Shown: positions 11,001 to 21,639 of the stretch, piece after piece
Numbering within the stretch: position 1 is the first letter of the stretch
Layout of the letters: each line of letters opens with the position of its first letter
Origin: Pararge aegeria
Lineage: Eukaryota > Arthropoda > Insecta > Lepidoptera > Nymphalidae
Assembly (NCBI RefSeq): GCF_905163445.1
Contig: NC_053187.1
Coordinates: 15,981,001-16,045,000 of the forward strand
DNA: 64,000 nucleotides
Reading direction: 5' to 3'
Notes under the pieces: generated by a model
Told to the model about the DNA's origin: nothing
Databases searched by the model: none
The model's input: the letters and a program-made list of their open reading frames with translations, nothing else
Translations under genes and position numbers: made by a program

Positions 11001-14000
11001 GCCTCTAGCGTTGAATGATATATGACGAATACAGAGTTTTGACACACTTCAACTGACAGCACATCTCAAATGACAGAGAACTAATATAATGACTCGATAG
11101 AACTTCATAACTATTCCGACGTTATACTACGTTTAATTATAAGGCGTTTATATGTACACATTTATATACAATTTAGTTTTCGTATTAAAATGTATTAAAT
11201 AAAGACTGTATAAAAAATTAAGGCTCAGGTATGAGAAGTTATGACTGGCAAACACCCAAACCAAAGATTATACAATAAGCGCCTGTTAGCCAAAGACGAT
11301 ACAAACACTACGTTATTAGCTAAAAACAAACCAAATTGTAATAATTATTGTCTACGATACTAGTCTGAGATTCTAGTAGCAGTATACTATGTCAAAGAAG
11401 TGTATATTATTAGTACAGATTATGAAAAAATAACTACAAAGAATTTACTAAATTGTAACTGCTAACTGCGTATTGAAAAAGTGTACTGGCTCTGTATGAC
11501 AGTATGAAATGTAGCCTCAAGTTTTTTATATAATTTCTGATTGTTTTGTAAGTTGTAAATATTCTCATTGAATGAAATTGTAATTTCTATTGAGAAAATA
11601 AAAGTCTTTAACCACAAAAAAGGCTTTTAGAACTACTAAGAGGTCTTAGTTTCACAACGATTTTGTTAAGTGAATATAGTAAAACATAAATACATACCAG
11701 TTTCAGTGTGCGTGCTTTGTATATGTCGTACCCACTCAGCGGGATTCGGGAAGTGTTTCTGACACAAATCGCATTTTAGTAACGCCATTGTCTCTTCTGT
11801 GTCATCGCTCTGTAATAGAGATAGTTACTTGTTACATTTTAGATTTCATCATCCGCAGCCTATTAACGTCCCATTGCTGGGCACAGGCCTAGTCTAATTG
11901 TGGACAGTTATATAGCATAGACCCACCACGCTGCTAAAATTTGGGTTTGTGGAATATGAACTTTGGATTTATTCAAAGTTATTTAAAATTAAGACGGCCG
12001 ATCGGCGCAGTTTGCAGCGACCCTGCTTTCTGAGACCAAGACCGTGGGTTCGATTCCCACTACTGAAAAATATTTGTATGATGAGCATGAATGTTTTTCA
12101 GTGTCTGGGTGTTATATGTAATTATTTATATTATTCATAAAAAAATTCATCAGTCGTCTTAGTACCCATAATACAAGCTACGCTTACTTTGGGGCTAGAT
12201 GGCGATGTGTGTATTGTTGTAGTATATTTATTTATTATTTTACATAAAAAAACCTCGTGTGACTGTTTTTGTGAAAGTTTTATTCGAAATTCGAAATGGC
12301 TCGACCGATTAGTATGTCATTTTATACGTATTATTGGTTGGTATGTGAATATATAGGTCGAATATTTCATACCACTAGGTGACGACATACGTGTTCATAA
12401 AAAATCATATATTGGCAGAGTTGAGGCCCAATAGAACTAGGACTAAATGTGGGCCACGAGAAAATTTTGTCGGCCCATCATATCGTGTATGTCTATAGAA
12501 AAAATACTAGTAACGGGTAGATATAATTAACTCATGACAGCCAGACTGGACTGTTGTCAGTGGCGTGCCAGGGTATGCATACAGCGGGAAAATTGTGTAA
12601 AAGACAAAAATCCTCCCCCTATACGAGTTATATATCAATTTTAGGGTAGGCAGTGCTTTTGTGCATGTATGAAGTGCACGCCACTGACAGTTGGTGTGGG
12701 TAACTCACCGCGGAGCGATCCTTGCGTCGTCTCGCATGGCTGTCCGACTGGTCGCGCGCGTGTTTCTGCACGTGTCGCACCCAGGAGGCGGGCACCGTGA
12801 ACACTTCCGCGCATAGCTCACAGGCCAGCGGGCTGTACAACTGTAATAAATGGGTATATTAAAGTATACTGAGCGGTGATAGCCCAGTTGGAGTGGTGAT
12901 AGAGTGAAGCCCACAAGCGTTCACTGCTTAACACAGGTTTTTCCAAGAGCGCACTACCAGTGGCGTGCATAGAGGGTATGTACGGTGTATGCAGAGGATA
13001 TAAAATGAAGAAAATCCCCAGTATGAGCTATATATACTTAAGGATAGGCTTTCTAAAACTCTTACAATGTCTATCCTTAAGTTTTTGACGTGACAACGTC
13101 TTATAATAAGATGGAGCCGGCTGCACGCACGAAAAAACTTGACGCATGCGGCGTTACCTCGCTCTGAGGCGTTCCATTTAAGGCTTGAAGTGCAAGCGAG
13201 AGCGCGGAACGAGCGACAAAGAGGCACAGTCGGCCTCCGCGTTCGATATCTGTCTCTCTCCTACTTGAGTGAGCGATGCGTCCGCGTGGACAGCTTCTAT
13301 ACAATAATACATTAACATGTTTTCGGCAAGGACGAAGTGCAGTGAAAAGTGAATGTGGTGTCAATTGTTTATAGCAACGATAATATCTATCAAACAAATA
13401 AAATTAAAATTTTCTTTTGAAAAATGCAACCATTCCATCAGTATTTTCTTACGACGTAGTCACGTTCAACTATCGTCAGTAAGCCGACTTTACAGGCAAC
13501 CAATTTTTTTTATAACTCTTATCGGAGATTTTCTTCATTTTATATCATATGCATATCCTGTGCATACCCTCAATGCACGCCATTCTTAACATTTTCCAAG
13601 AGTGCACGACCACACACGGTCCTCAGCCATTCTCATCCAGCCGCTTCCGGACACCTTTTTAAGGTCATCTGTCCAGCGAGCTGGAGGTCGTCCCACACTG
13701 CGCTTACTGATTCGCGGTCTCCACACCAGAACACGTCTGCCCGCCATCGGGCTTACGACAGTCGAACTGCGAGGTACCGAAAGAATCTGCACCGTTACGT
13801 TGTTGAGATACACCGAGCCGGGTCGAACCCAGGACCTTGAGGTCTGCAGTCAAACAAGCTCACCACTAGACCAACCAGACTTATTCAACGAACTAGACAA
13901 TAAATAAATAAAAAAAATGAAATAAAAATAGCCTTTATTCTCTGACTAAATACATTTTTGTTTATACACTACTAGTTACTAAATCTATTATTTAATTAAG

Positions 14001-14748
14001 TTATATTTATTCTTAAAAAATTTGTAACACCAGCACGCTTAGTCAGGCTGTCCTTGGACGTAGGCATAACTAGACAATATCATATTGTAATCATATTATA
14101 GACACTTTATAAAAGAAAAATGAATTTTATAGGCAAAATTTTGCTACTCTGGGTTACATTATTGCAATTTTCTTAAAGATCTCCTTTTTTTTAAATAATT
14201 TTAGTCTATGTTACTTCGTAAACTATCGTATAGTTTGGCGAAGATATTGCCAAAATCGGTCCAGTACTTTCGGACCCTACTGGATACAAACAAACAAATG
14301 AACAAAAATCTTTCCCCTCTATAATTTTAATAATTGGTTACTGAACGTATTAATAAAGTTTTATTATTATAATATCAATAAAGTTTACCAAGCTGTCTTC
14401 ATCGATCTCCATGGTATCGTCTATGGGTTCAGACTTGACGCTCATTTCGGCCTGGAACATTTCGGCGATCGATCGCTCCTCCTCTTCAATGCTGCTCGCA
14501 TCCCATTCCGGTTCCGTCTTAACGTTGACCTCCGTGGTGGCGTCGCTACTGCGGCGTAGAGACTTTTCTGGAACAAACGGACAAACATATTTGTACATAT
14601 ATCTCAAAACTAAACTTCTTTTTTTAACCCCCCCACCCCACGCAAAAACTACGGGGTGTTATAAGTTTGACGTGTCTGCATGTCTGTATTTGTGCATGTG
14701 TGTCTGAGTGTAAGATTCACAGATAACGTGTGGTTGTGTGTGCGTTCG

Positions 14749-14787
<39 letters not shown>

Positions 14788-17700
14788 CTGCGGGCGTGCT
14801 TGCGTTTGTCTGTGGCATCGCATTTCCCGAACTGATGAACCGATTGCTATGTTGATAGAAACCGGTACAAGATGGCCTCTGCCACAAAACGGCAGATTAT
14901 ATATTTTACTCCCACAATACTGGTATAAAATGAAGCGGTTTGACAAGTATAGTATACACTATGTCAATTTCAAATCCAAGATGGCTGCCATCACAATATG
15001 GCGAATTTTATGAATCCGCCTACTTGTATACGTTGTTGTGTTATACTTTTCTTTTTATGTAGTTTTAGTGGTGTACAATAAAAGTATATTCATTCATTCA
15101 TTCATTCATTCATAATATTAAAAAACGCACATAACTTAGAAAAGTTAGAGGTGCGTGCTAGGATTCTAAACCGGCTGGGCTATCACCGTTTTTATGTTAC
15201 TTATAATAATTTAAATAATAAAGAATATTTGACTCACTTGAGCTCACTGATGCATTATCTGCCTCATCAGTTTCCTTCGCCTCAGTTGTCTCTGCGCTGT
15301 CCGTTTTCTGCCTCTTGCCATACTTGCGCTCGACGGTGTGGCGAACGGTCAAACGTGGGGTGGGAGATTCGTCCGGGGAGTCATCTGCTACTGTGACCTG
15401 CAGATTATACGAATGAATTATCAAAAAGGGTTATCGAGTCTATCACCCTGGCCGAAGAATTAGTTTGGCCATCCAAAGGGGCTGCCCGCATATTAGTAAC
15501 TGTGCCTCGCTGCGGTGGTTTCGAAGACGTTTTAGATTTTATTTAGTTTCACATGGTTTATTTATAACATTAATAATTTAAAATATTGTATTATAAATGT
15601 AACATTATGTATTGTGCTGAATAAATTGAAATTGAAAAAAAAAAAATTCTGCATACCGTGGCTGTAGTAGTGGAAGTAGAAGCTGATGTTACAGTAGCTG
15701 CTGCTGATGTACTCGTAGTTTCAGTGGATGGTTGTGCTTGTGCGACCAGTATAGTCTGGCCTTTGGTTCCGCCGGGGCGAAGCGTCGCCTGCGTCGTACC
15801 ATCAGATGTCTTGATGAAAACCAGCTTGGGTGGGCCGATGAACATTGGCCTGTATGTGATAAATACAAACAATAAAGTCACGTATTAATTTTAACGTCAC
15901 CATAATGCCAGCGATTAAGCATCCCCGTAAGTTTGTATGTGGCAACCCGATAGGGGAGTTAATTTATAATCACTACAACAACGAAGTCTAAGTCCCATAA
16001 GTTATATGAAAAATATAGGGTAGGCAGTGCTTTTGTGCATATATGAAGTGCACGTCACTCGTTCTAATTATGCGCTATCAAAATGCCGCTGCGTGCGGCA
16101 TACACCCGCAGGAGAATTTGGCATTTTACATCAAAATGCCGTAGTGAAAGGTTCTATTTGTTGACTGACGGAAAATATTTTTTCGTCGTTGCCAGCAGTT
16201 TGAAGGGCCTTAAGATGTCATTTTGAATCTTTTCGGATCCAAACGGATCCGGAAAACATGTTTACAAATTATATTTAGGGTTTGTTCAAATGATTTCGCA
16301 GTATCACCCAATGTAATTGAGATATTAAGAACTAGCGTTAAATCAATAATGAAAAAAAGCCCTCAACACTAAGAATATTTTATTTCTACACAGGTTTTCT
16401 TTTCTACCTTAGTTGTGATACATATTTATACTCATAATTTGCCATATTAATATCCACCTGAATAAAATAGAAAACATTTTATTTAAAAAACAAGTCAAGC
16501 AAAAATGTAAAATGCCAAATCATCCTGCCAGTGTACGGACAGTTATGAAACCGAACCGACGGACCCGAACCGAACGGACAACGAGGTGAGCAGACAACAT
16601 CAAGTAAGTCATTGGGAGCTGCTATAAACAAGAGTTCAATGACTGTGGACTTTGGAACTCCCTACAAAAGACCTATATACAGCAGTGACGTCAATGGGTT
16701 GTAGTGTTGATGATTATGATCATGAAATATGGAAAATGGATGTAACATCTGTTTCATAAACTGTGTATTAACCTTGGAACACCCTGGACCTGTGTACCAA
16801 CAGGACTAAATGTCTTCAGCAGCTTATCATCTTTCTTAACAGTTATTTTGGGAGTTTCATCCTTTTTAGCAGGCCTGTTGGTCACATGGGCCTGTGTCTC
16901 GGCTGGTATGCAATCTCCTCCTGCCTCATCTGATTGACGCCACAGTCCTCTGATCTTGAGAACTTCGCCTGCTTTCAGAACTATGTCGAGTACCTCATTT
17001 GATACTGTGGTTTCACCTGAAAGAAAAAATTGTACATTATATACAGGGCTAAATAAAAAATACCAGAAAGCTCTCAGCCTGTAGTTGTTAACAACATTCA
17101 AACTAACAACTTTTGCTCTTAGACTTTTTTTTTATCTCGATCAAGTTTGTGAAATATTTAGTATTGAATATTTTACATTGATACTTTTATTGTTACTACT
17201 CTGTAATGTACACCGGCAATAGCGCGCTATCGTGCGGTCACTAGCCAAAAAACGCGAAGTTTTTCAATCACATGTATTTGGTTTCACAGTGTAATGTCAG
17301 TTTACAGAAATATCATGATTTATAAAAAAAAATTAATACGGAACTCTGAAAAGTAGTAAAAATTAAGGTTTTTGTATTATTGAATGCAAGTCAACAAGGC
17401 TTGAAAGCTTTCGTGTTTTTTATTTAAACCAACTTTAATAAAGGGAGCTTCAAATCAACACCTTAACATAAAAAACAACACCGCAAATTAAATTTATCAA
17501 ATAACAGGCATGATTTGTTCCATTCCCTCTTCAAATGAGATAAAATTTATTGCTTCTGGTGATGTTAGTTTGCAATACAGTTGTCACCAGCCCATAGTTT
17601 TCCCACAGAAGTCATATAAGGCAAACAAAGTATAGTTTATAAGCACTTTTGAAACGTCAAGTCAGTCTGTCTGTTGTTACTCTACCACGGGTTCAGAAGG

Positions 17701-18620
17701 CAGATTCCACCTAGAAGAACCAGCAAGAAACTCACCAGATTGCTCTTATGCAACATCATTTTATAGTTAAACAATCTTTAGAATTTATCTGATTTCTGAG
17801 AGATGAGAGCAGAGTGGCTTGCTCCCAAGCAGTCTTGTTGTTAAGCTTGACCAGGGATGTACAACCATGTTTATTTCTACTCCCAAGCGTTGCGGCAATG
17901 CTGCTTTCTCTTTGAAGGCGTAATTCCACACACATCAGGGTTAACACCCGCGCCTTAGCTTGATAGACACAGGGCGGCAGATTGCAGGATGTGTTCCTTA
18001 CATGCCCCTCAGCATGTGCTCTGTTAATAGGCGATGGTTTTCTTACCATCAGGTGGGCTATGTGATTGGTCTGACAATTATTACTACAAAAATATATATT
18101 ATATTAATTTAATTTAATTATAAATTACTAACTGAATCGTGCAACGTTCTATAAAACGTCCTCATATAAACCCATTACCAGCCCACTAAAGGGTACAGGT
18201 CTCCTCCTACAAAATGAGATGGGTTTAGGTCGTAGTCCAGCATGCTGGCCCAGTGCGGATCAGTGGACTTCGCTAAAGATGATAAATCGTAAATAAATAT
18301 ACTACGAAAATACACAAATCAACCATACCTTTATACATATACTCGACAAGGATCTTCAAAGCTTTAGTGGAAATCTCTGACGGTAGAACCACGTAGATCA
18401 TGCCGCCCATCCTTGTAACGGACCTTTGACCTTCGAACACGCTGGCTAGATAGACGCTGCATGAGCTCAGGATAAACTTGTGCGCGGGAATATGCGATCC
18501 GTCCATCGTACACAGAACGACATCCGTGAAGCGCTCCGACCGGAGCAAGGACGCAACGGAGCCGTTCAAATGTGAACTGTGTGAGTGCCATTTCAATTGG
18601 TAAGTGTCCGTCGACGTCAT
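5077..18620 (-). CDS. BTB/POZ domain C2H2 zinc-finger transcription factor (9 coding exons, 529 aa)
   Basis: Coding exons in gene order: 18329-18620, 16773-17016, 15657-15849, 15238-15397, 14389-14567, 12709-12840, 11698-11809, 6522-6608 and 5077-5267. All introns are GT-AG, phases agree at every junction, and the sum is 1590 nt. Residues 1 to about 115 form a BTB/POZ dimerisation domain (LKWHSHSSHL, FTDVVLCTMDG, AHKFILSSCS, VEYMYKGE). A linker follows, with a Ser/Thr/Ala-rich stretch near 225-243 and an acidic stretch near 315-356. Four C2H2 fingers follow: 363-383 and 413-434 (each with a W-V-R-H helix), then 445-465 and 473-494, the last two joined by a HTGERPF linker. The tail is acidic and proline-rich. 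It is expected to be a nuclear sequence-specific regulator. A minus-strand 3' splice site just upstream of the ATG indicates a separate 5' UTR exon. Several insect BTB families fit, so no gene name is given. The stop is TGA at 5077-5079. Confidence 0.9.
5600..5775 (+). mobile_element. RTE-type LINE 3' tail
   Basis: A 'cagcgtggtgggcctatact' segment followed by a 'gtgcccagcaatg' block and an ATGATGATG tail. This pattern recurs at 11845-11945, 18130-18270, 28480-28620, 30950-31020, 33455-33560, 37420-37500, 39870-40010, 50190-50290 and 56560-56660. Tails of GAT/ATG triplets are usual for RTE-like elements in Lepidoptera. Confidence 0.55.
6150..6373 (-). mobile_element. tRNA-derived SINE (family S1)
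   Basis: On the minus strand the tRNA-like head carries the B-box-like 'gtgggttcgattcccac' (here 'gtgggaatcgaacccacag' on plus) and 'gaccctgctttctgagtc'. The body continues through 'tttttcagtgtctg' and 'acacaagctaggcttactttgg'-like sequence to the tail. Lies between zinc-finger exons eight and nine. Confidence 0.8.
6640..7780. other. Intron DNA without recognised features
   Basis: Part of the large intron between exons seven and eight of the zinc-finger gene. AT-rich. No exon-like or transposon-protein sequence was recognised. Confidence 0.5.
7788..8194. mobile_element. MITE family A, near-complete copy
   Basis: Bounded by TATACAACGTGTA at 7788 and its reverse complement ending at 8194. The interior is shared, in opposite orientation, with 10154-10577, including 'gaagaatgcatcagtatattt' and 'gtctcagagacagta'. 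The TA ends suggest a Tc1/mariner-type target. No coding capacity. Confidence 0.75.
8697..8733. repeat. Perfect 15-bp hairpin, 7-nt loop
   Basis: Arms 8697-8711 and 8719-8733 (GATATTATCTCAATG and its reverse complement) flank TACCTAA. It lies in an intron of the zinc-finger gene. Function unknown. Confidence 0.85.
8740..10150. other. Intron DNA without recognised features
   Basis: AT-rich sequence of the zinc-finger gene's large intron. A TA dinucleotide run of about 20 nt lies near 9931-9950. Nothing else is supported. Confidence 0.5.
10154..10577. mobile_element. MITE family A, complete copy
   Basis: Terminal inverted repeats TATACAACGTGTAA (from 10154) and TTACACGTTGTATA (to 10577) enclose 424 bp. 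The interior is shared with 7788-8194 in inverted orientation, and in part with 3985-4163, 46095-46195 and 50390-50590. Non-autonomous; the transposase source is not in the window. Confidence 0.8.
10580..11480. other. Intron DNA without recognised features
   Basis: AT-rich intron of the zinc-finger gene. No exon or named repeat was recognised. Confidence 0.45.
11490..11625 (+). mobile_element. LINE 3' end (family C2), short copy
   Basis: Matches the end of the element at 53138-53445: 'gtatgacagtatgaa', 'cctcaagtttttta', 'gtaaatattctcattga' and 'aaagtctttaaccacaaaa'. Non-coding here. Confidence 0.65.
11992..12245 (+). mobile_element. tRNA-derived SINE (family S1)
   Basis: A tRNA-like head (ggccgatcggcgcagttt ... 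gtgggttcgattcccact), then a body with 'atgtttttcagtgtctggg' and 'acaagctacgcttactttgg', then a TTTATTTATT tail. Lies in an intron of the zinc-finger gene. Too diverged in the acceptor stem to be a functional tRNA gene. Confidence 0.85.
12558..12689. mobile_element. MITE family B, 132-bp copy
   Basis: Begins CAGTGGCGTGC and ends GCACGCCACTG, so the ends are perfect inverted repeats. It sits 19 bp beyond the 5' splice site of the exon at 12709-12840. Non-coding. Confidence 0.8.
12957..13588. mobile_element. Large family-B-like inverted-repeat element with GC-rich cargo
   Basis: The left end 'agtggcgtgcatagagggta' and the right end '...cataccctcaatgcacgcca' are inverted repeats that extend about 60 bp inward ('ataaaatgaagaaaatc' against 'gattttcttcattttat'). 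They enclose about 630 bp, far longer than the other family B copies (130-160 bp). The interior at 13110-13310 is markedly GC-rich. Similar sequence (ttttccaagag.gcac) flanks both sides, consistent with an insertion into the neighbouring RTE remnant. Confidence 0.6.
13590..13885 (-). mobile_element. RTE-type LINE C-terminal remnant plus tRNA-like segment
   Basis: The minus strand encodes a peptide with VLVWRPRISKRSVGRPPARW and then TDDLKKVSGSGWMRMAEDR. This is the conserved extreme C-terminus of insect RTE-like LINE polyproteins. Upstream on the same strand, 13830-13880 resembles a tRNA head (tggtctagtggtgagc ... ggttcgacccgg), probably a separate SINE fragment. Broken and non-functional. Confidence 0.7.
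14140..14325. mobile_element. Dispersed element fragment shared with 35462-35640
   Basis: Shares 'aggcaaaattttgctact', 'gggtaacattattgcaatt'-like, 'ctatgttacttcgt' and 'cggtccagtactttcgga' blocks with 35462-35640, and an inverted related stretch occurs near 62620-62790. It ends at an 'acaaacaaacaa'-type run. Non-coding; class not certain. Confidence 0.6.
14640..15115 (+). repeat. Composite repeat with (GTGC)n microsatellite and LINE-like (ATTC)n tail
   Basis: A 'acgcaaaaactacggggtgt' head (also at 31068) runs into GTGT and GTGC/CGTG repeats at 14730-14790. It continues through 'aagatggctgccatcacaat' and ends with 'tatacgttgttgtgttatac' and an ATTC tail at 15090-15112. The same 3' end recurs at 21495-21560. 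Several long open frames across it are low-complexity artefacts. Confidence 0.65.
16015..16065. repeat. MITE family B, half copy
   Basis: Contains 'agggtaggcagtgctttt' and 'atgaagtgcacg.cact', which match the right half of the copy at 12558-12689. Confidence 0.6.
16540..16725 (+). mobile_element. RTE-type LINE 3' remnant
   Basis: An arginine-rich 'gacggacccgaaccgaacgg' segment, then 'ggaactccctacaaaagacc', and a 'gatgattatgatcatgaaa' tail. It parallels the remnant at 27285-27470 in layout. Lies in the intron just downstream of the exon at 16773-17016 (minus strand). Confidence 0.55.
17050..17330. repeat. Interspersed repeat, copy 2 (related to 2830-3240)
   Basis: Block order matches the copy at 2830-3240, with shared 'cagcctgtagttgtt', T-run, 'cgtgcggtcact' and 'aatcacatgtatttggttt' segments. 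Confidence 0.6.
17640..17840 (+). mobile_element. Non-LTR retrotransposon 3' end (family C1), diverged
   Basis: Carries 'aagcacttttgaaacgtcaa', 'cggtt'-like 'ggttcagaaggcagattcc' and 'agaac.agcaagaaactca', as in the copies at 4725 and 36905, but more diverged. Antisense to the LINE coding direction. Confidence 0.65.
18130..18275. mobile_element. RTE-type LINE 3' tail fragment
   Basis: Contains 'ccattaccagcccactaaag', 'gtacaggtctcctcc' and 'gggtttaggtcgtagtcc'. The same phrase family is at 28480-28620 and 30950-31020. Confidence 0.5.
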
Positions 18621-18650
18621 TGTGTCATTGCATGTTCACCGGCTCTTCTG
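18621..18650 (-). promoter_or_regulatory. 5' UTR segment and 3' splice site upstream of the BTB start codon
   Basis: On the minus strand, 'cctcttttccag' ending at 18648 is a good 3' splice site. It is followed by 27 nt of leader ending directly at the ATG (18620). This implies that the first exon is non-coding and lies further upstream, possibly in the GC-rich island at 19795-20040. Confidence 0.55.
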
Positions 18651-18837
18651 GAAAAGAGGATTATAAAGTTTGAAAAGTTGGCAAAAGCTCACATTGTTTA
18701 CATTTGGAATGTCATTAAAAACAACTCTACTACGAGTCTTTATCTCAAAATTCGAATACCGAATCTCGATTGAAACTCGTAAAAGGCTGTATGGTCAATC
18801 ATCTTTGCCTGTCCCTGAACACAACGATACTCGGCTA

Positions 18838-19060
18838 AGGCCTTACACACGTCAATATTACTGGTAATATTCTGTAGGTATATTTACAGTAATATTGCCG
18901 ATGGCGTAATAAAGTATTGTAAAAAAATATTGTCAATAATATTGACTGTGTGAGCAATCTTAGAGTGCCCGCACTCAGTCAATATTATTGATAATATTTT
19001 TTACCCAATGCTTCAAATCTTCAATGGGGCCTTGCGGGCCAAGCAATATTATGGTCAATA
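18838..19060. repeat. Nested palindromic element upstream of the BTB zinc-finger gene
   Basis: Arms 18919-18952 and 18971-19004 are inverted repeats of about 34 bp with three differences, built on 'tcaataatattgac'. Shorter inverted copies of 'gtcaatatta'/'taatattg' lie to the left at 18853-18895, and a 'ggccttgcgggccaagcaat' segment lies to the right. It is probably a foldback MITE. If the 5' UTR model holds, it lies within the first intron. Confidence 0.7.
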
Positions 19061-19794
19061 TACAGAAAATTAATCATAATATTTTCAAATAAGTAACGTC
19101 AAATAACAGATGACAGCAGAAATTTAACATCGGCAACCCTTTTATCTTAACTATTTATGTATTAATACCTTTTCAAAATGTGTTCAGTTTATATTTGTAA
19201 TCGGGGACAAAACGTTAGACCTATTCTCGAAAAAAGTCAATTTGTTATCAAGACAATCCTATGCAGATAAATCGTGCTCTTTACAGCATGTTACAACAAT
19301 ACATTACGATCTTTAATTAACGCAGCTGTGAAAACGCTCGATATAGCTAGTAGATAATACAATCGCAACCATTCGCTTGCTAAGTGTGAATTAAAAACTT
19401 AATACAAGTTATTTGGAAAGATAGGAAATGCGTACAAGATCTTTAATATATAATATTTTAATCAATATTTCTATAGTAGGGGACAAAAACCGTGTGCTTT
19501 TTAAAGTCACTAAACAAAATTATTCAACGGAAATGGAAATCAAAATTTAGTTAAAATCAGAATAATAATAATTTATTTTCGTTACACACACTTATTAGAC
19601 GGAACATACCGAAAATGGCAACTCTTAATAGTTAACGCACGTAAGTAATTAATTTGAAACTAGTCGTTACCTACCTCAAAGTATTTGAACTATTCGAATT
19701 TGATTGGCATTTTATAACAGAAAAAACGAAAGTAAAGAAAACTCACACGAATAATAATCACACAGTATTTGATAAATCCAAACATATGCGTTGT

Positions 19795-20040
19795 ACCATC
19801 GCGTGCGACCCTCGAATACGGTGTGCGGCGGCTGCGGCTAAGAAAATCAATATAAATGGTATTGATTTAACTTGAAAAGCGGGGTTGCGCGTTTATCTTA
19901 TCGATCCATGGGTTGACGACGCGACGCAGTAGCGTGGTAGCGTCGGTGCGCGCGCATGCGTGGAATCACCGGCGTAACCGGCGCGGTGCCCGCCCTCGTC
20001 CCTGCAGTTCCCTATGCCACCCTGTTCATGCGCAATATGA
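19795..20040. promoter_or_regulatory. GC-rich island, candidate promoter or first exon of the BTB zinc-finger gene
   Basis: A CpG-dense segment in otherwise AT-rich DNA ('gttgacgacgcgacgcagta', 'gcgcgcgcatgcgtgg'). It lies 1.2-1.4 kb upstream of the start codon, whose exon has a 3' splice site in its leader. No firm transcription start can be read. Confidence 0.35.
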
Positions 20041-20049
20041 TAATAATAA

Positions 20050-21370
20050 TTATCTCGTATGTTTTGAAATACGAGAGGGCTGTTTAATACTTTACATTGA
20101 CAAAATCACGTTAGGACTTAGGATAAATGACGACGTTTTAACGATATTACTACCTATTGTTATATTTACAAATAAAAGTTGAATTCGCCCACGAAACATC
20201 TTTGTAAGTATGCAACAAAATCTCGACTTCAAAAGATTCGTTCCAAGGAGATCACATTAAGCAATCGTTCCTATTTATTATCACTATCAACAAGAAGGAA
20301 CGAACCTAATGACGCGAAATATAAAAAGAATATTTAAAAATAAAGTGGAGCTTACTACTATAGAGCAAATAGAAGTTATGTACCTAGGTAGGTAATTGTT
20401 CTGATTTATCACAGTTTTTTCACAACCGTGCTTTTTCGTTTAGAATATCTATTATCATAAGATCTAGATAATTTCTGAATTAAAATATCGAAGACCAGAT
20501 CTCTTCTCTTGAGAATGTTGTCTTGTTAAGTTCATTTTTATATTAAACTTTAAGTAGTGTAGACGAATTTGAGCATTAAATCTATTTTTATTTGACGTTA
20601 CAAGTAACAGAGCATCGATAGTCGTTCCGACCTTCGATTACAGTGTACAGAGCAACGGTCTGAGCGGGACAAAGGCACAGAATTAAGAACATACAGAATC
20701 CTCATTCAGCCGTTATTGTATGCAGTGCATTGTGTCTTAAAACATTGAAAACGTCCCGCGCACGTCTTACTTTACGGCCGCGAAATGTTGCTAGCACACA
20801 ACCTTTTTCTCATTTTCCTATTTTATGGTAAACGTTTAGAATATTAGAGGTAAAATAATTACTTTCAAATGCTAAATGGCTAACTGTTTGTTCGAGAAAA
20901 AACTTTAAAGTTTAGTGGTTTTTGGTGCTTCAATATTACAAAGGTCAAAGGCTATATTTATCCCGAAAAATACTGTTTCACTTCATAACTGAAAATTTTT
21001 TCGATGATAATTGCGAGCGTCCTAGGTCTTGGAAGAAAACCTACTAACTGCAGTGATTGGAAATCTGTAAATATCTGAATTTGGAACTGTTTTCGGTCAT
21101 TATTCTTGGTATCTGCATCATTCAGGTTAAGAATTGGGTATCAGCAGACTATGCAGACTGTTGAGCTTTGGAATGCCTCGCCTTTGTCTATAAGAGAAGC
21201 CAATTCTTTAAAAACTTGTGAAAGATCAATTTTTGTCTCAATCATCTGACGACCCTGGATAGTCCACTGCTCCTTTATTCTCTTTTTTCATTTTTATTAT
21301 TTATGTTTATAAATTTGTCTTTAGTTAAAAATATTGTTTTTTATGTATTATTTATATTTATTTAAGTAAT
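20050..21370. other. Intergenic DNA, nothing recognised
   Basis: AT-rich, with no exon-like segment on either strand. A somewhat GC-richer patch near 20740-20790 has no clear identity. Confidence 0.5.
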
Positions 21371-21379
21371 GAAACATTT

Positions 21380-21575
21380 TTTTATGGGCGTTTGTATATA
21401 TGCACCAGCTAGCTTTTTTCTGTATTTGTTTTCTTCGCCATTGGTTGCCTGGAAGAAATCGCTGTGAAGCGATAAGGCCACCAAATTGTATACGTTGTTT
21501 TGTTATACTTTTCTTTGTTTATGAACTTTTTGTGGTGTGCAATAAAAGTATATTTATTCATTTAATATTTAGCCC
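21380..21575 (+). mobile_element. LINE 3' end with (ATT)-type tail
   Basis: Contains 'ggttgcctggaagaaatcgc', 'gcgataaggccaccaaattg', 'tatacgttgttttgttatac' and 'gtgtgcaataaaagtatatt'. This 3' end is shared with 14640-15115. Confidence 0.65.
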
Positions 21576-21639
21576 TACATTAACAGATTAAACGGTAATG
21601 TGAAAAATAATATTTTAATCCGGTTCCAAATAACCAATG

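Noticed and set aside
11992..12064. tRNA gene (also at 38645-38718, 47640-47716, 48739-48815 and 52570-52648)
   Set aside because: Promoter-box-like sequence is present, but the acceptor stem is not formed and each head runs directly into a repeated body, so these are SINE heads.
14659..15013. Open frames of 90-98 codons on both strands
   Set aside because: They are low-complexity translations of the GTGC microsatellite and a dispersed repeat.
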